A stretch of DNA of 64,000 nt from assembly GCA_016648135.1 (NCBI GenBank), contig JADDOH010024980.1, forward strand, positions 186,001-250,000. Direction: 5' to 3'. Source of the DNA: Agrypnia vestita (Eukaryota; Arthropoda; Insecta; Trichoptera; Phryganeidae). Made by a program: the position numbers and the translations under genes. This document shows, piece by piece, positions 22,015 to 32,180 of the stretch (position 1 is its first letter; every line of letters starts with the position of its first letter). The notes beneath the pieces were generated by a model, which did not search any database, was not told where the DNA came from, and saw only the letters and a list, made by a program, of their open reading frames with translations.

Positions 22015-22345
22015 AGCGCTCGCCGGGGATGAGGGGCGGCGGATAGTAGGAGGAGGGGCGGGAGGCAGCCGAGAGCAAACGTCAATCAACAAGACAAAAA
22101 CAAACAAAGTCCTTTCACTAACAACAATAGCGTTCCAACCATGCTTCGCTTTCTTCCCTAATTGTGCCCATCCCCCATTGGTCGAGGGCACATCCGGGAA
22201 GTGATAAAGTATCCACTTAGACTAGGTATTAGCCAATCAACATCTCCGGGAGGCGGAAGTGGGAGCGGTCACGTGTCCGTCACCGGAACTCCGGGGATAG
22301 TTGAAAGTCTCACCGTGTTTTAATGAGGCTGTTTTCGAAGTTGTG
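22015..22345. promoter_or_regulatory. Promoter-like GC island
   Basis: About 330 bp of GC-rich DNA carrying a cluster of classic promoter motifs: GC boxes ggggcgg (22033-22039) and ggggcggg (22055-22062), inverted CCAAT (attgg, 22177-22181), direct CCAAT in agccaatcaa (22231-22240), ETS-like gcggaagtg (22253-22261) and ccgggaagtg (22194-22203), and the E-box cacgtg (22270-22275). No TATA box or coding exon is evident next to it. It may be a CpG-type promoter or enhancer of a gene outside the window, or a chance motif cluster. Confidence 0.4.
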
Positions 22346-22620
22346 AATGGAATTAGGGAATTAGACTTTAATCACTCAGCACTTGAAACTTGGGCGTAAT
22401 ATTAATTTTGGTACAACTTTTTTTGGTCCGACTTTGGATTCGTCTTAATGTTCAATTTTATTACAATTTTTGAAACACGTTGTAATAAAGAAAGATAGTT
22501 TTGAGATTACTAGCTGACTTGATTGTTTTTTTTTTGTGCAATATCAACAAATTGTCAATGAAACACATAGGTAGTCCAGGTGTGACATTAAACTACAATG
22601 CTATAAAATATATAAAATAT
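22346..22620. other. No gene seen
   Basis: AT-rich spacer between the GC island and a hairpin. Confidence 0.5.
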
Positions 22621-22672
22621 AGTAATACTGCAATAGTATATTTTAAACAAGATATACTATTGCAGTATTACT
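22621..22672. repeat. Perfect 20-bp hairpin with 12-base loop
   Basis: agtaatactgcaatagtata (22621-22640) and its exact reverse complement (22653-22672) flank ttttaaacaaga. Pairing continues weakly outside. Size and shape are compatible with a small structured RNA precursor or the core of a miniature fold-back element. Confidence 0.9.
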
Positions 22673-22839
22673 GTATGATATTATTATAGTTTCTAAAATG
22701 AATATTGTAATTTTTTACATATCAGAAAACTACTTGTACATAAACGAATGATTTTACAAATCATAGAAAAATTTACGGTTGAATTTATACTAATTCGAAG
22801 TATGTTTTGAGATTTACAGGAGTTTAGTGTAATTAATTG

Positions 22840-23135
22840 TTTAGTGAAATGATATGGTTTGGTCATGTAGAAAGTATGAGCTAAGAAAAGATGGTTAAAA
22901 AAATATATGGGGAGAGTGCTAAAGGCAACAAGAATAGAGGGCGTCCGCGAAATACCTGGAATGATACTACAAGTATTGGAGGATAGCCCTGTTAAAAGCC
23001 TCAACAACTCCGAGCATGCATGAGATGATATATGAATGTAGCCGAAGAAAAAGTAGTATGCCAATATATAATAAAATGGCGTTCTATCCTCTCTGCCTAC
23101 CCCTGCGGAAAAACAGCGTGATGGTTAGTTAGTTA
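22840..23135 (+). pseudogene. LINE 3' end with GTTA-type tail
   Basis: Plus-strand pieces WFGHVESMS, EKMVKKIYGESAKGN, RGRPRNTWNDTT, CMR*YMNVAEEK and a 3' terminus reading ttctatcctctctgcctacc, then gcgtgatggttagttagtta. The same terminus lies at 57750-57955 on the minus strand, and a related one at 27365-27600. The blocks W-F-G-H-V and G-R-P-R-x-T-W are LINE ORF2 tail motifs. It has stops and frameshifts. Confidence 0.75.
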
Positions 23136-23199
23136 GATAGTAATTGTAATTAATTATTATGTTCATCATCGTATATTACAATATTCTGTATTTTTAACC

Positions 23200-23265
23200 T
23201 TATGTTTTTCCGAGAAACGATTCTCGACGTTTCGTTTAAGTCGTATTCAATGTCATCAGGAAAAC
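23200..23265 (-). mobile_element. PLE end fragment with hammerhead-like core
   Basis: Minus strand: CTGATGA (23259-23253), 18 bases, then CGAAACGTCGAGAATCG (from 23234 down). The CTGATGA and CGAAACGTC blocks are shared with PLE ends at 19103-19137, while the intervening arm pairs poorly. Probably a decayed terminal repeat. Confidence 0.5.
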
Positions 23266-23459
23266 GACCCGTACCCACGGAGATATTGGGCGGACAGTGC
23301 GCCCAAGTTCAAGGTAACCATTTACAGTTAAATATGTCTAACTACCGCAATAATAACCTTAAATCTCTAATTCAGTATTTTATTTTACTAACATAACATA
23401 ACATAATGTATTTTAAATCAATAATTTTCTGAAATGCTTAATATTAATATCAACAGTGG
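23266..23459. other. No gene seen
   Basis: Mixed-composition spacer; the frame at 23202-23396 is not recognised. Confidence 0.4.
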
Positions 23460-23720
23460 TAGGTGCGATGCGTGAAGCATTATTTTTCCGGAGCAAATCT
23501 TCCGAAGCCGTTTCCTGCGAACGTAATCTTGGCAGCTCTACGTTATGTTGGCCCGACCCCGAGCCAAGCTAAATCCCCGGGTTATCTGGAGGGAAGGGAT
23601 GCGAGATGGGAATACCGTCGGGGGTCACGTGACATTGACAGGTACCACCTCACCACACTAACCGATCTGTCTGTCATCCTCTCCGTCTGCTCCTAGCTGC
23701 TACCCTCGTGCCTTGCAAAG
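23460..23720. other. GC-richer block with CACGTG palindrome
   Basis: About 260 bp of GC-richer sequence with a 10-bp palindrome gtcacgtgac (23625-23634) and a 77-codon frame (23463-23696) that matches nothing I know. It lies 1.1 kb from the promoter-like island. Candidate regulatory element or exon; undecided. Confidence 0.3.
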
Positions 23721-24063
23721 GAAATGTATATTTTTCGTTACATTTATCTTATCTGTTTCGGTTAAATTTCCTGGAGGTCCTGCTCGCAACTGTTTAAAAT
23801 TATTTATATAAACTTATAATTCATAGTGATTAGAAGATGTTTCGCCGATATGGACACCATATGACAATCTAATAAAAATCTATAAAAACGATAGAATCCA
23901 TTTGAAGAAGATTTATTCGAATATCAGTTTATGGAGAAAGAAGCAGCAATCCATTTGAATCATACCATGACAGACTAATTCATTTTCAAAAATATTTTTA
24001 CGTGTACTATGTTCTGAGAACATTAGTACTGGATTTTATCAAAACAAGATAATTATTATATCT
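23721..24063. other. No gene seen; AT-rich spacer
   Basis: AT-rich; nothing supported. Confidence 0.5.
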
Positions 24064-24291
24064 GGAGTATAAAAACAAAGGCAGCAATATCCAAAAAAGA
24101 ATAATGCAGTCGTTGATTATGAATTTAGAATGACTAGATGAATAAAATCTCGAACTGAATTCTAGATTTTATAGAAAACATTATTTTAGAAGGGATGGAC
24201 AATAGATCTAAAATTCAGTACATTCTAAATTAGTAGTCCTCGGTAACATTGCTTGGTTTTTTTGATATTGCTGCTTTTGCCTTTATACCCC
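24064..24291. mobile_element. Fold-back MITE family G, copy 2
   Basis: A 228-bp element with 35-bp inverted termini matching at about 30 positions: GGAGTATAAAAACAAAGGCA at the left, and the right end reverse-complements to GGGGTATAAAGGCAAAAGCA. Interior arms (actgaattctagattttat and atctaaaattcagtacatt) also pair. It shares sequence with 15058-15325. Non-coding; no clear target duplication. Confidence 0.8.
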
Positions 24292-24830
24292 ACAAATTAT
24301 AAATGTATCTACATATCTAAGGTATTTATTGCATGTCAATAATAATAATGCACACACTAGTATCTCTGTACGAGCACTACAGGGATTGTGTGAGAATTAT
24401 ATGAGGTTTGGATTCAATTCATTAGTAGGCTTACGAAGAGTGCCGCCCGCTTCACTAATCTGGTTTACTCTCTTTATGGACAAAATAAGCCGTAGATCAT
24501 CGAGTAATTTGAGAATAGGACACGTAGCAATGACAACATGCTCTTTGCGGTTAACGTTGGCACCCACACAAGAACACATACATTCAAGGCTTTCGCCTTA
24601 ACAGCCTTGAAGCCTCGCCGAACAGATTCTCGTTTTGAAGAATATAACTCAAGAGGGATTAATATTAATATTGCAAACAAACAGGCAATGGTAGGAAGAT
24701 ACCTGGAATTTTACAGTCAGAACTCAAGGGCACAGCTTAAGCAATTTTTTTTTTTTTTGAGGATTAGTATTGTAACCGTAGTGGTAGATTGATGATTGAA
24801 GTAAACTCTACCTATGAAACGATCTGGTAA
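24292..24830. other. Mixed-composition block, overlapping short frames
   Basis: Less AT-rich from about 24360 to 24720, with frames of 60-90 codons on both strands that match no family. A perfect 9-bp hairpin (ttcaaggct at 24583-24591 with agccttgaa at 24603-24611) is present. Role unknown. Confidence 0.3.
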
Positions 24831-26759
24831 TTAATTGATTAATTTTAAGTTAATTTAAGAATATCATGAATACCTTTCCCCGAGCTAACCCGGTTTAGGG
24901 TCTCGTTTATATGTTTTGATTGTATTTCATGACTGAGCTTGTCCCATTAAATAATATTGTCCACAATTCTTTGTTCTTATTTGAGAGATATCCCCAGTAG
25001 CGAAATTAAATTTTGAATATGCAAAAGGTCGAATCACAGCGACCCTGACCTTCTCAAGAGCACCTGTTATATCACTCAGCTGCCGAGGCGGATTGTAAGT
25101 AAATGTGTCACCGAAAGGTAAGAGTCTTGGGTATCAAGGTATAAGTAAGCCTGAAGTCCAAGAACTATATTATAACTTAAAAACACCCATTACAATATAT
25201 ACCGCATGATGTTTAAAATGGGCACAAGGGACAAGTAAATAAAGAATAATCACTCTATTTAGACTGAATTTATTGTGGATTAATTGAGGTTGAAGGTAAC
25301 GCATACACAATTAAATAATACCTTTTTTGTGGGGTTCTTCACTACCACTGCGTTTATGTTTTGACAAATTTGTCAATCATGACTCTGACACGATCTTGAC
25401 TGGCCGATGATTACTAAAAATATCATCATGTATTGACCCTTACAATGATGTTAAAATTTTTGCAGATACCCTTACAGATACCATAGATCATTTACCCTTG
25501 CAGATACCATAGATCATTTAAAAAATCACACCTACACAACATCAGTTTTATTGAAAATTACCTGAACTTAATATACCTTGGTCTGAGTTTCAGTAATGAC
25601 AATAAAATTATGGCTACTACAATGTAGAATTACGTTTCATTATAGTGCGATCATAAAAAAATTCAAGTAAAGGATCATAAAAAAATTTGAGTATACTAGA
25701 TTCCCACTAATAACCTTCCGTGGTTAATGAGATCTCAAAATACATTTTTGTATTTTATAAATGTTGTAAATAAAAATAACTCAACATAGGATTTAAGGGG
25801 TTACATAAATTCATCTTTTCCCAAAAAGACTTTTTTTACTTATTTTATCCCATGAACTTCTAAAATTAATTTGAGTCACATGACTCATTCAAAAAATGTT
25901 TGAGTTATTTAGCTATTACTCTTTGAATTGAACGTGTTAGGTGAATTTTTAAACAAAATTCATTATTCTTTGGCGTTTTTCTCAAGACGTTCTTTTAGAT
26001 TGGCGGAGAAATTAAGCCGATTCTGTTCAAATTTTGCACACATCTTACCAATAAAAATCTACAATGCAGCGATGACTTTTTTATAAAATGCGCCGTAAGC
26101 TTATTATGATCTTTTAATTTCGAATTTTTAAAGAAAAAAAAAATTATTATTTTAAACTGAACATATTTGCCCAAAAAATTCATAGGCTACATCATAGGTT
26201 TCATATCATTTAACAAAAAAATAATTAATTTTTTCATTTCATTTCAACTCTGGCGACATGATTATCTCCACCAACTGTGAGCGTCATGGAGAATGACCTT
26301 TGCAGGTCAGCATACGTGTAACTCCGTAACACATGTATCATAAACAATGAAAATAAAATGATTTTTTTTATATAATAGTATCGCATTTTAATTATTAGGA
26401 CACAAAATTATTCGTGAAGATATTATTGTCACCTGCATTTGCACAAATACCCAAATCTTCAATTTAGTTTTTAATTTTATAGTTATATATGTAGTATTGT
26501 TTTTATTAAAATAATTTTGTTTTCACTTTATTCTAAGCTGCTCATCTCGGCACAGGTTTTTCCTAGTGAGATGAGCGGCTCTTTTTCCTACCAGCATGTA
26601 TCAAAATGAAGATAAATAAATTTAAAAAAATTGTTTGTATTTTTTGATGCCTCGGAGTGGTGTTACCCCTTTAAGATTAATGTGTGCTGTCGATTATATG
26701 GCCACCAAATAAAAATTCTTACAGATAACATGAGGTCAATAATCCAGGTTGAATGACTT
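24831..26759. other. No gene seen
   Basis: AT-rich with a mixed patch at 24990-25150. A 26-base tandem pair (cagataccatagatcattta...) lies at 25475-25520. No gene. Confidence 0.45.
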
Positions 26760-27090
26760 ATCTTAGGAGAGTAGAATGAATAACAGTTATGGACAAAGTT
26801 AGAAGTACTGAGATAAGGGAATCCCTGGGCATGAAGCCCCTACGTGTCTTAGACGTGGTTAGCAAATATCAGAGAAATTACTACTGAGGTGTATATTCCT
26901 GGGAATACCGGAAGAGAGGCAGACGGTGGGTCGCCACAATAGCTGGGATTAAAGCAACAAATATTTTAAGAAGACACATTAAATCTCGATTGGTCGATAA
27001 AAAGCCGTATGATGCAAGACAGGAGACACATTGAGCTCCTAGGAAAATAGGCGAAAATAATAGATGAATGATGAATAAAAGTGGTTGATC
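26760..27090 (+). pseudogene. Decayed LINE C-terminal fragment
   Basis: The plus strand contains MDKVRSTEIRESLGMKPLRV-like text (tatggacaaagttagaagtactgagat...), then GRRWVATIAGIKATN, and an A/T-rich tail with gatgaatgatgaataaaa. Alternating frames and stops mark it as dead. The K-V-R-x-x-E-I-R block is common to insect LINE tails. Weaker than the other LINE calls. Confidence 0.5.
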
Positions 27091-27364
27091 TAAATATAAA
27101 AAAGTTTTAAATGTTTATTTGAAAAAAACTACTAATTTGTTTAATCTTATTTTTTTGTAGATTGTTTATTTTTCTCAAATAAAAATATTTTTTATTTTAA
27201 ATCGATTAAAATAATCGTTGTTTTAATTAACTTACAAAACGTTTTACTATCAAAAATATTTATTTAATTTTATGTGAAGTCAACAAACCTCATGTGTCTG
27301 CGGTAAATGTGAATGATTTATAAAAACCTCACAGAAATTACAATTTGAGTGTATTTAAGTTTTA
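27091..27364. other. No gene seen; AT-rich spacer
   Basis: AT-rich; nothing supported. Confidence 0.5.
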
Positions 27365-27600
27365 ACTAACTAACTTATTAACTAACCATCGCGCCATTTC
27401 CCCACAAGGCAGAGAGTATAAAATGCCTCGTCCAAATTGTTTTCCATCTTCTCAACATTCATATTTGCTGTCTCTGTTACTGAAGCTTTCAACATTCGCC
27501 TCATATATTTTCCTTACCATTCTCTTCTTCCTTATATAATCCACAATATTAAACCACCTCGGCGATATTTTCTTTATTCTATCTCCTACAGCCGGCATAA
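27365..27600 (-). mobile_element. LINE 3' end related to the GTTA-tailed family
   Basis: Starts at taactaactaacttattaac and continues with accatcgcgccatttccccac and ggcagagagtataaaatgcc. This parallels the termini at 57750-57955 (accatcacgccgtttctctg) and 22840-23135 (reverse). Coding is too decayed to read. Identified from its terminus. Confidence 0.55.
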
Positions 27601-27699
27601 CATTCACTTCTAATTTGTTTATTCTTCACTACTTCGAATAAAGATTTTCAACAGGCATAAGTTTGAACACCCGTTGGAGAATATATAAATATGGATACA
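27601..27699. other. Short spacer
   Basis: AT-rich; nothing seen. Confidence 0.4.
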
Positions 27700-28022
27700 A
27701 ACCGTGCTGCTCTTTAAAATCGTGGTTTGGTTGTTGAAGGAATCCACCATTAAAATTCTGGAGGCATTTGAGATGTCTCTATATCAATGGATGCCAAAGA
27801 TCTTCCGGGATCAACTAGAGGAAAGCATACTTCAGACATGTCCTCTGCAATGAGAATAATCTTTTACAACTATTTCATCATGTAGAGGAACATAGAAAGC
27901 AGGGGTGTAGGCGGAAAGTCTTAGTTGCTTTACTTCAGAAATATATACGCGAAATGTCTGGTTTTTTAACATCCTACACGGGAAGAAGTCGACACATGAA
28001 GAATAAGAAGAAGAAGAAAAAA
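27700..28022 (+). pseudogene. LINE C-terminal fragment
   Basis: Reads KESTIKILEAFEMSLYQWMP on the plus strand, close to the LINE consensus R-L-E-A-F-E-M-W-x-Y-R-R-M. Further decayed codons follow, then an A/G-rich tail (agaataagaagaagaagaaa). The 5' part is absent. Confidence 0.65.
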
Positions 28023-29211
28023 TCAAATTCGGTGGACATCACTTTCGGAAAAAAATAATGTACTTCGATCTTGATCAGGATCTTATTCTTCTAAACAGTA
28101 CTCGCGTAGTTCCTATCAGATTTCGATTAAACATCTCTAAAAATTTACCTCGCTAATATGTAACGTAAATTGATTAGCCAACCTGATCTGTTATATTCTT
28201 CCAAAACCTTATTTATGCATTCTATTAGACGTTGTAAGATGAGTGATTTTTTCTTCGGAAAGACAGAATCGTCACGCTATTTTAAGTTTGATTCCATTCC
28301 AATGATTCCGAAAATACTGCTATAAATATATAAAAAATCTCGTATTTTATCAGAAACATGTCTGACATGTGCTGTCGTCGCCACAGCAGACACGCGCGCC
28401 TTCTCTACGCGACAAACTCCCCAAAGCAATCGCGATATGCACCAGATGACTCTCCCCTTAAATCTCTATACATTATATTTCTATAAAAATCGTATAAATA
28501 CGTTTCTTTTCTCCGCCACATGTCTTGTTTCTCAAAATGGAATTTTCCTCAACTGCCACGGGAATGATAAAGGCAGATCTAACATAAGCCCTGTATTTTT
28601 GCTATTTTTTTGGGGTTAGATGTCTTATTTTTATTATTTTGCGCATGTCAAAGCGAATCGTTTATATTCGAAGAAGATTTTGTATTCACTGAACCAAAGG
28701 TATGTATTTTAATATTTTTGCCTACGCTAACACGAAAATTGGATGTCTTTTTGTGTCAATCATGTGGCTTTATGGGGTATAACCATTTTACATGGAAAAT
28801 ATGTAAAACAAGTGTCAAAAATTTGTAAGAATTTTTGTGAAATGTAATTTATTTTAAGTGACAAAAAAAGGTAACGTACATACAAGTCCAGGATATTCAA
28901 AGTTTCTAGGATATTATTTTGGCATTTAATTTGGCCGAAAAATGAGAATAATATTTTTTCACTACTGTAGAGAGAGTTCGCTGTTGTTGGATTTATTGCA
29001 GGACTGAGGTACTCACGGGATGCATAATATCATTCGCTAGCAGACCATTTTGAGGGCATCTATCTTTTGTTAGTCGCTATCGCGGACCGTAAAAGTCTCC
29101 CTGCGTATGTGAAGATTGGAAAGACAAGAGTATGGACCAACATAATTTCACAATATTTTCATTATTACGCTCTAAGAACAGAACTGGTGGAATTCGTCCA
29201 CAGGAGGATAA
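28023..29211. other. No gene seen
   Basis: AT-rich, with a GC-richer patch at 28360-28440 (gtgctgtcgtcgccacagca). Frames at 28437-28828 are not recognised. Confidence 0.45.
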
Positions 29212-29250
29212 GCACTAATCAATAAAAATTATAGATGTCTCATATATAAA
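29212..29250 (-). repeat. Dispersed repeat family C, short fragment
   Basis: cactaatcaataaaaattat followed by agatgtctcata matches the family C terminus. Confidence 0.4.
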
Positions 29251-29328
29251 GTATTTTGTGGTAATGACAAGTTTTCAACCGTAGATGGCGCTAGCGTAGT
29301 TATATGAGGCACGTAAAATGAGTTATAT

Positions 29329-29330
<2 letters not shown>

Positions 29331-29360
<30 letters not shown>
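29331..29360. repeat. AT microsatellite at the PLE insertion point
   Basis: A run of about 15 AT units abuts the left end of the Penelope-like element. A shorter AT run (atatatatat) follows its right end at 30591, so the target was probably an AT repeat. Confidence 0.85.
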
Positions 29361-29363
<3 letters not shown>

Positions 29364-29393
29364 ATAATGAAGGTTTTCACGGGTGTTAGAAAT

Positions 29394-29560
29394 GTTAGTA
29401 TTGATTTCTTTGGGGGTAACCCGCGTCAAAATCTGGTCCTCAGAAGGACCATTCGTCAACCGACGTTTCGCCTGAATCACAACGGGCATCTTCAGGTTGC
29501 TTGTTAATAAATTTCCGTCACGAGGGGCAGTGCGAACACGTCCGTTCGTATCGGAAGCTT
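29394..29560 (-). repeat. Left inverted terminal repeat of the PLE
   Basis: A 167-bp arm starting gttagtattgatttctttgg and ending tatcggaagctt. It is identical to the reverse complement of 30424-30590 and carries a minus-strand hammerhead-like core at 29462-29495. Confidence 0.95.
29462..29495 (-). ncRNA. Hammerhead-ribozyme-like core, left arm
   Basis: Mirror copy of the motif at 30489-30522: CTGAAGA, stem II GCC/GGC, GAAAC, GTC on the minus strand. Confidence 0.5.
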
Positions 29561-29562
29561 AA

Positions 29563-30393
29563 GACTCCGACCATCGTAATGAAGAAATAAACCATCTTAA
29601 AAATACGCTACAATGTAATGGATTCTCTAAACAAATAGTTAACAAAGTAGTTAAACGCCAGTCGGACATTGAAAATAGAAATAAAACAGTTAAAGATATT
29701 ACGGAAAAACCTTTATCAACAGCCTTTTTACCATATATAAGAGGGACAACAGATAAACTCAGCCGTCTACTAAGAAAATATAACATAAGAACGATATTTA
29801 GGACTGAAAACAAAATATCTAGCCTTCTACGCAGTGTAAAAGACAAAATACACCTAGAGTCCCATGGTGTATACGAAATACCATGTGGATCGTGCGACCA
29901 GACATATGTTGGAAAAAGCAACAGAAAGATATCTGCTAGGGTTGCTGAACATAGAGTTGATATGACCAACAAAAAACTAACATCGTCGCTTGTCCAACAC
30001 ACGCTCGAAGAAGGCCACAGCATAGACTTTAATAATACACGAATAATAGCGAACGTCCAAAACGAAACAGTAAGGATATTTAGAGAAGCTATAGAGATAT
30101 ATAAAAGAATAAATATTATCAACAATAGAGATGATGGTATACGTCTCCCAACGGCATGGAAAAGCATTCTATTCAACAGTAGATTTCTTAGTAAAAATAA
30201 AAATAATATATTAGCGCGCAAAAATCAATTAAATATAACCACCGACACAATAGAAGCAACATCAAGTACAAAGCGCATCACAAGGAGCCAAACAAACGCC
30301 ATTAAGGCCAACAACGGCCGGGAACACCCATTATTTAATACAAAATTCCCGAAAATCATTAAGGCCAATAATGACCACAGTACCCAAATTTAG
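29563..30393 (+). CDS. PLE GIY-YIG endonuclease, 276 codons, truncated at the N-terminus
   Basis: An uninterrupted frame runs from just after a stop at 29560-29562 to the stop at 30391-30393. The first ATG is only at 29962, so no native start is present. Early codons (STAFLPYIRGTTDKLSRLLR and NIRTIFRTENKISSLLRSVK) are the linker after the reverse transcriptase. The GIY-YIG nuclease follows: GVYEIPCGSCDQTYVGKSNR (residues about 102-121, Cys108/Cys111, Tyr115-Val-Gly117), RVAEHR (His130), and a likely catalytic Glu175 in FREAIEIYKR. All recognisable catalytic residues are kept. Such nucleases nick the target DNA for reverse transcription. Whether this frame is ever translated is unknown. Confidence 0.8.
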   Translation, partial: DSDHRNEEINHLKNTLQCNGFSKQIVNKVVKRQSDIENRNKTVKDITEKPLSTAFLPYIRGTTDKLSRLLRKYNIRTIFRTENKISSLLRSVKDKIHLESHGVYEIPCGSCDQTYVGKSNRKISARVAEHRVDMTNKKLTSSLVQHTLEEGHSIDFNNTRIIANVQNETVRIFREAIEIYKRINIINNRDDGIRLPTAWKSILFNSRFLSKNKNNILARKNQLNITTDTIEATSSTKRITRSQTNAIKANNGREHPLFNTKFPKIIKANNDHSTQI

Positions 30394-30423
30394 ACTTTAA
30401 CTTACCAGACCTCACTTGGTAAT

Positions 30424-30590
30424 AAGCTTCCGATACGAACGGACGTGTTCGCACTGCCCCTCGTGACGGAAATTTATTAACAAGCAACCTGAAGATGCCC
30501 GTTGTGATTCAGGCGAAACGTCGGTTGACGAATGGTCCTTCTGAGGACCAGATTTTGACGCGGGTTACCCCCAAAGAAATCAATACTAAC
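30424..30590 (+). repeat. Right inverted terminal repeat of the PLE
   Basis: Begins aagcttccgatacgaacgg and ends aatcaatactaac. Exact inverse of 29394-29560. Confidence 0.95.
30489..30522 (+). ncRNA. Hammerhead-ribozyme-like core, right arm
   Basis: CTGAAGA (30489-30495), one T, GCC (30497-30499), loop, GGC (30512-30514), GAAAC (30515-30519), GTC (30520-30522). Flanking CAACC and GGTTG can pair to close the outer helix. The unpaired T before stem II and the very short stem III are departures from textbook hammerheads. Short stem III variants are known in PLEs. Confidence 0.55.
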
Positions 30591-30904
30591 ATATATATAT
30601 TTAGATGTTCGTGGGTGAAAAGTTTAAAGTAATCACATAGCCAGCAAAAATAGGTTGTAACTCCTGTAGACGCCCAATAAAGATTTTCATATGTATTTCA
30701 GTTTCCTTTCTTGATGTCCCTGTATTTGTATATTAACGTCCATTTGTGCATAGCAACTTTTGTCTAGTTAAGTGCTCTTCAAAATATCTTAGAAAATTAT
30801 CAATGAAAACAAATTAATTTACTTTGCTGAAATTGTCAAATTTATCAAGAATTACGATATTGTTGCCCTATCCGATCCTGTCTGAATTATGTATTTAATA
30901 TTTT
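30591..30904. other. No gene seen
   Basis: AT-rich spacer after the PLE; nothing supported. Confidence 0.5.
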
Positions 30905-31126
30905 AATAATCCTGTTTATTTTTTTATATTTTATTTTTTCATCATAATTATTTTTTAAATAGAGATGCAAACACGGAATGCGTGTCACATCAATATTCTT
31001 ACTATTTTGAAACTAAGCTAAACGCTTGTGCTATGAAGGACTAACTTGCTGGTCTGGAGTGAGGTTTGAACGCGCGAAATTTGGATCACGAGGCGAGAGT
31101 CTCAACCATAAGACTAACAAACTACT
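30905..31126 (-). repeat. tRNA-derived SINE-like element
   Basis: On the minus strand an A box TTAGTCTTATGGTT (31117-31104) is followed by CTCTCGCCTCGTGATCC and a B box GCGTTCAAACC (31073-31063), in tRNA order and spacing. The sequence continues to an A-rich end (aaaaaataaaatataaa-like, about 30905-30940), as expected for a SINE. No second copy is seen in the window. Confidence 0.6.
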
Positions 31127-31929
31127 CATTACTTTATTTTTGATCCAATTGATTATTGTTGTTGAATACGATTGATACGATTGATCAATATCAAACGGCT
31201 GGTTCTAAACAAAAATTTTAATATCTTACCAATTTTATTGTAACGTATATATTTTGATAGTCATGTGTAACGCGTGTGTTTGTATATACATAAACATAAG
31301 ACTAAACAATAAACAAAATTATTTCCGCAATAATAACAATTTACGATTAATTTTTCAGAAGCATTAAGAAATATTTTTCTGTAACCGAAAAAAATCTCAA
31401 ATTATCCCTCCAGCGCTTATTTACGAGTTGAGATTTTCTCATAAAAATGTACAGCTTCCAATCAGTGTCTCGCAGTCTCTACCCACACAGCGATTAAGAT
31501 GGCAAAAAAAATCACGAAATAGTAAAAACGACGAATCATCTCTGGCGTCTCTGTAGTGAGAAGTTCTTTTGTCGGATTCTGCGCAAAAAATAAGCGAGAG
31601 AAAACAAAAGAGATACCAAACAAGCTGCGAATATAAACGCGATAAAAATGTCGGAACTGCGAAATGGATATCGTTTTTTACGTTTCTTGTCTAATGATGA
31701 ATCGGAGGAGTATTGAAAAGCAATTAAGAGTTTTATTTACTTTGCAAAATGAACCCGATATAAGAGTAATAACCGTGCAAATAGCTAAGCTTTGAAAGTA
31801 CATAATGAAGTGTCCTAGAACGTCTAGAAGGGACATTTACTTAAAAAAACTTTTTTTTCCGAATTTTATACTTCTTTAGCTGGGTTCAGTGTGAAACTAT
31901 GGTGCACAATGAAATGTTACATCATGCGA
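31127..31929. other. No gene seen
   Basis: AT-rich, with a mixed-composition patch at 31460-31700 that has no open frame. Confidence 0.45.
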
Positions 31930-32180
31930 CGGTAGTTTGCATACCATGAAAATATTTAGTGCAATTCAATTTTTATTACCGAAATCTAAAGGAAGCCTCC
32001 CAATGGTTTTAAATCTCGGTGTCTGCAAAGTTATGTCAAAGATAGATGTCGCCGCTGCGCTGAATGATGTTCGTCTCTTTGCCGAAGACAGGGATTTTTA
32101 CTCAGCGGATATCTCTTTAGTTGTCAGTTCTTGTGGCCGGTTCGTTTCGCGCTCAAATAGTTTTGCATTTTATTAAGGGT
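31930..32180. other. Mixed-composition block with a 79-codon frame
   Basis: A plus-strand frame at 31937-32176 sits in less AT-rich DNA (gtcgccgctgcgctgaatga). I do not recognise the protein. Candidate conserved noncoding element or exon; evidence is weak. Confidence 0.25.

Larger units (their letters stand above)
29361..30590 (+). mobile_element. Compact Penelope-like element with inverted terminal repeats
   Basis: About 1230 bp. The outermost left 33 bases (29361-29393) are unique to that end and contain aaggttttcacgggtgttag. Two 167-bp repeats in inverted orientation follow, at 29394-29560 and 30424-30590, which I find identical base for base. Between them is a single open frame encoding the end of the PLE protein. 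Inverted rather than direct LTR-like repeats and an extra one-sided tail are known for Penelope elements. It lacks the reverse transcriptase, so it is non-autonomous. Identical arms suggest recent insertion. Confidence 0.9.

Noticed and set aside
29559..30221. 220-codon minus-strand frame, hydrophobic
   Set aside because: It is the antisense shadow of the GIY-YIG frame on the plus strand; its leucine-rich composition follows from that.
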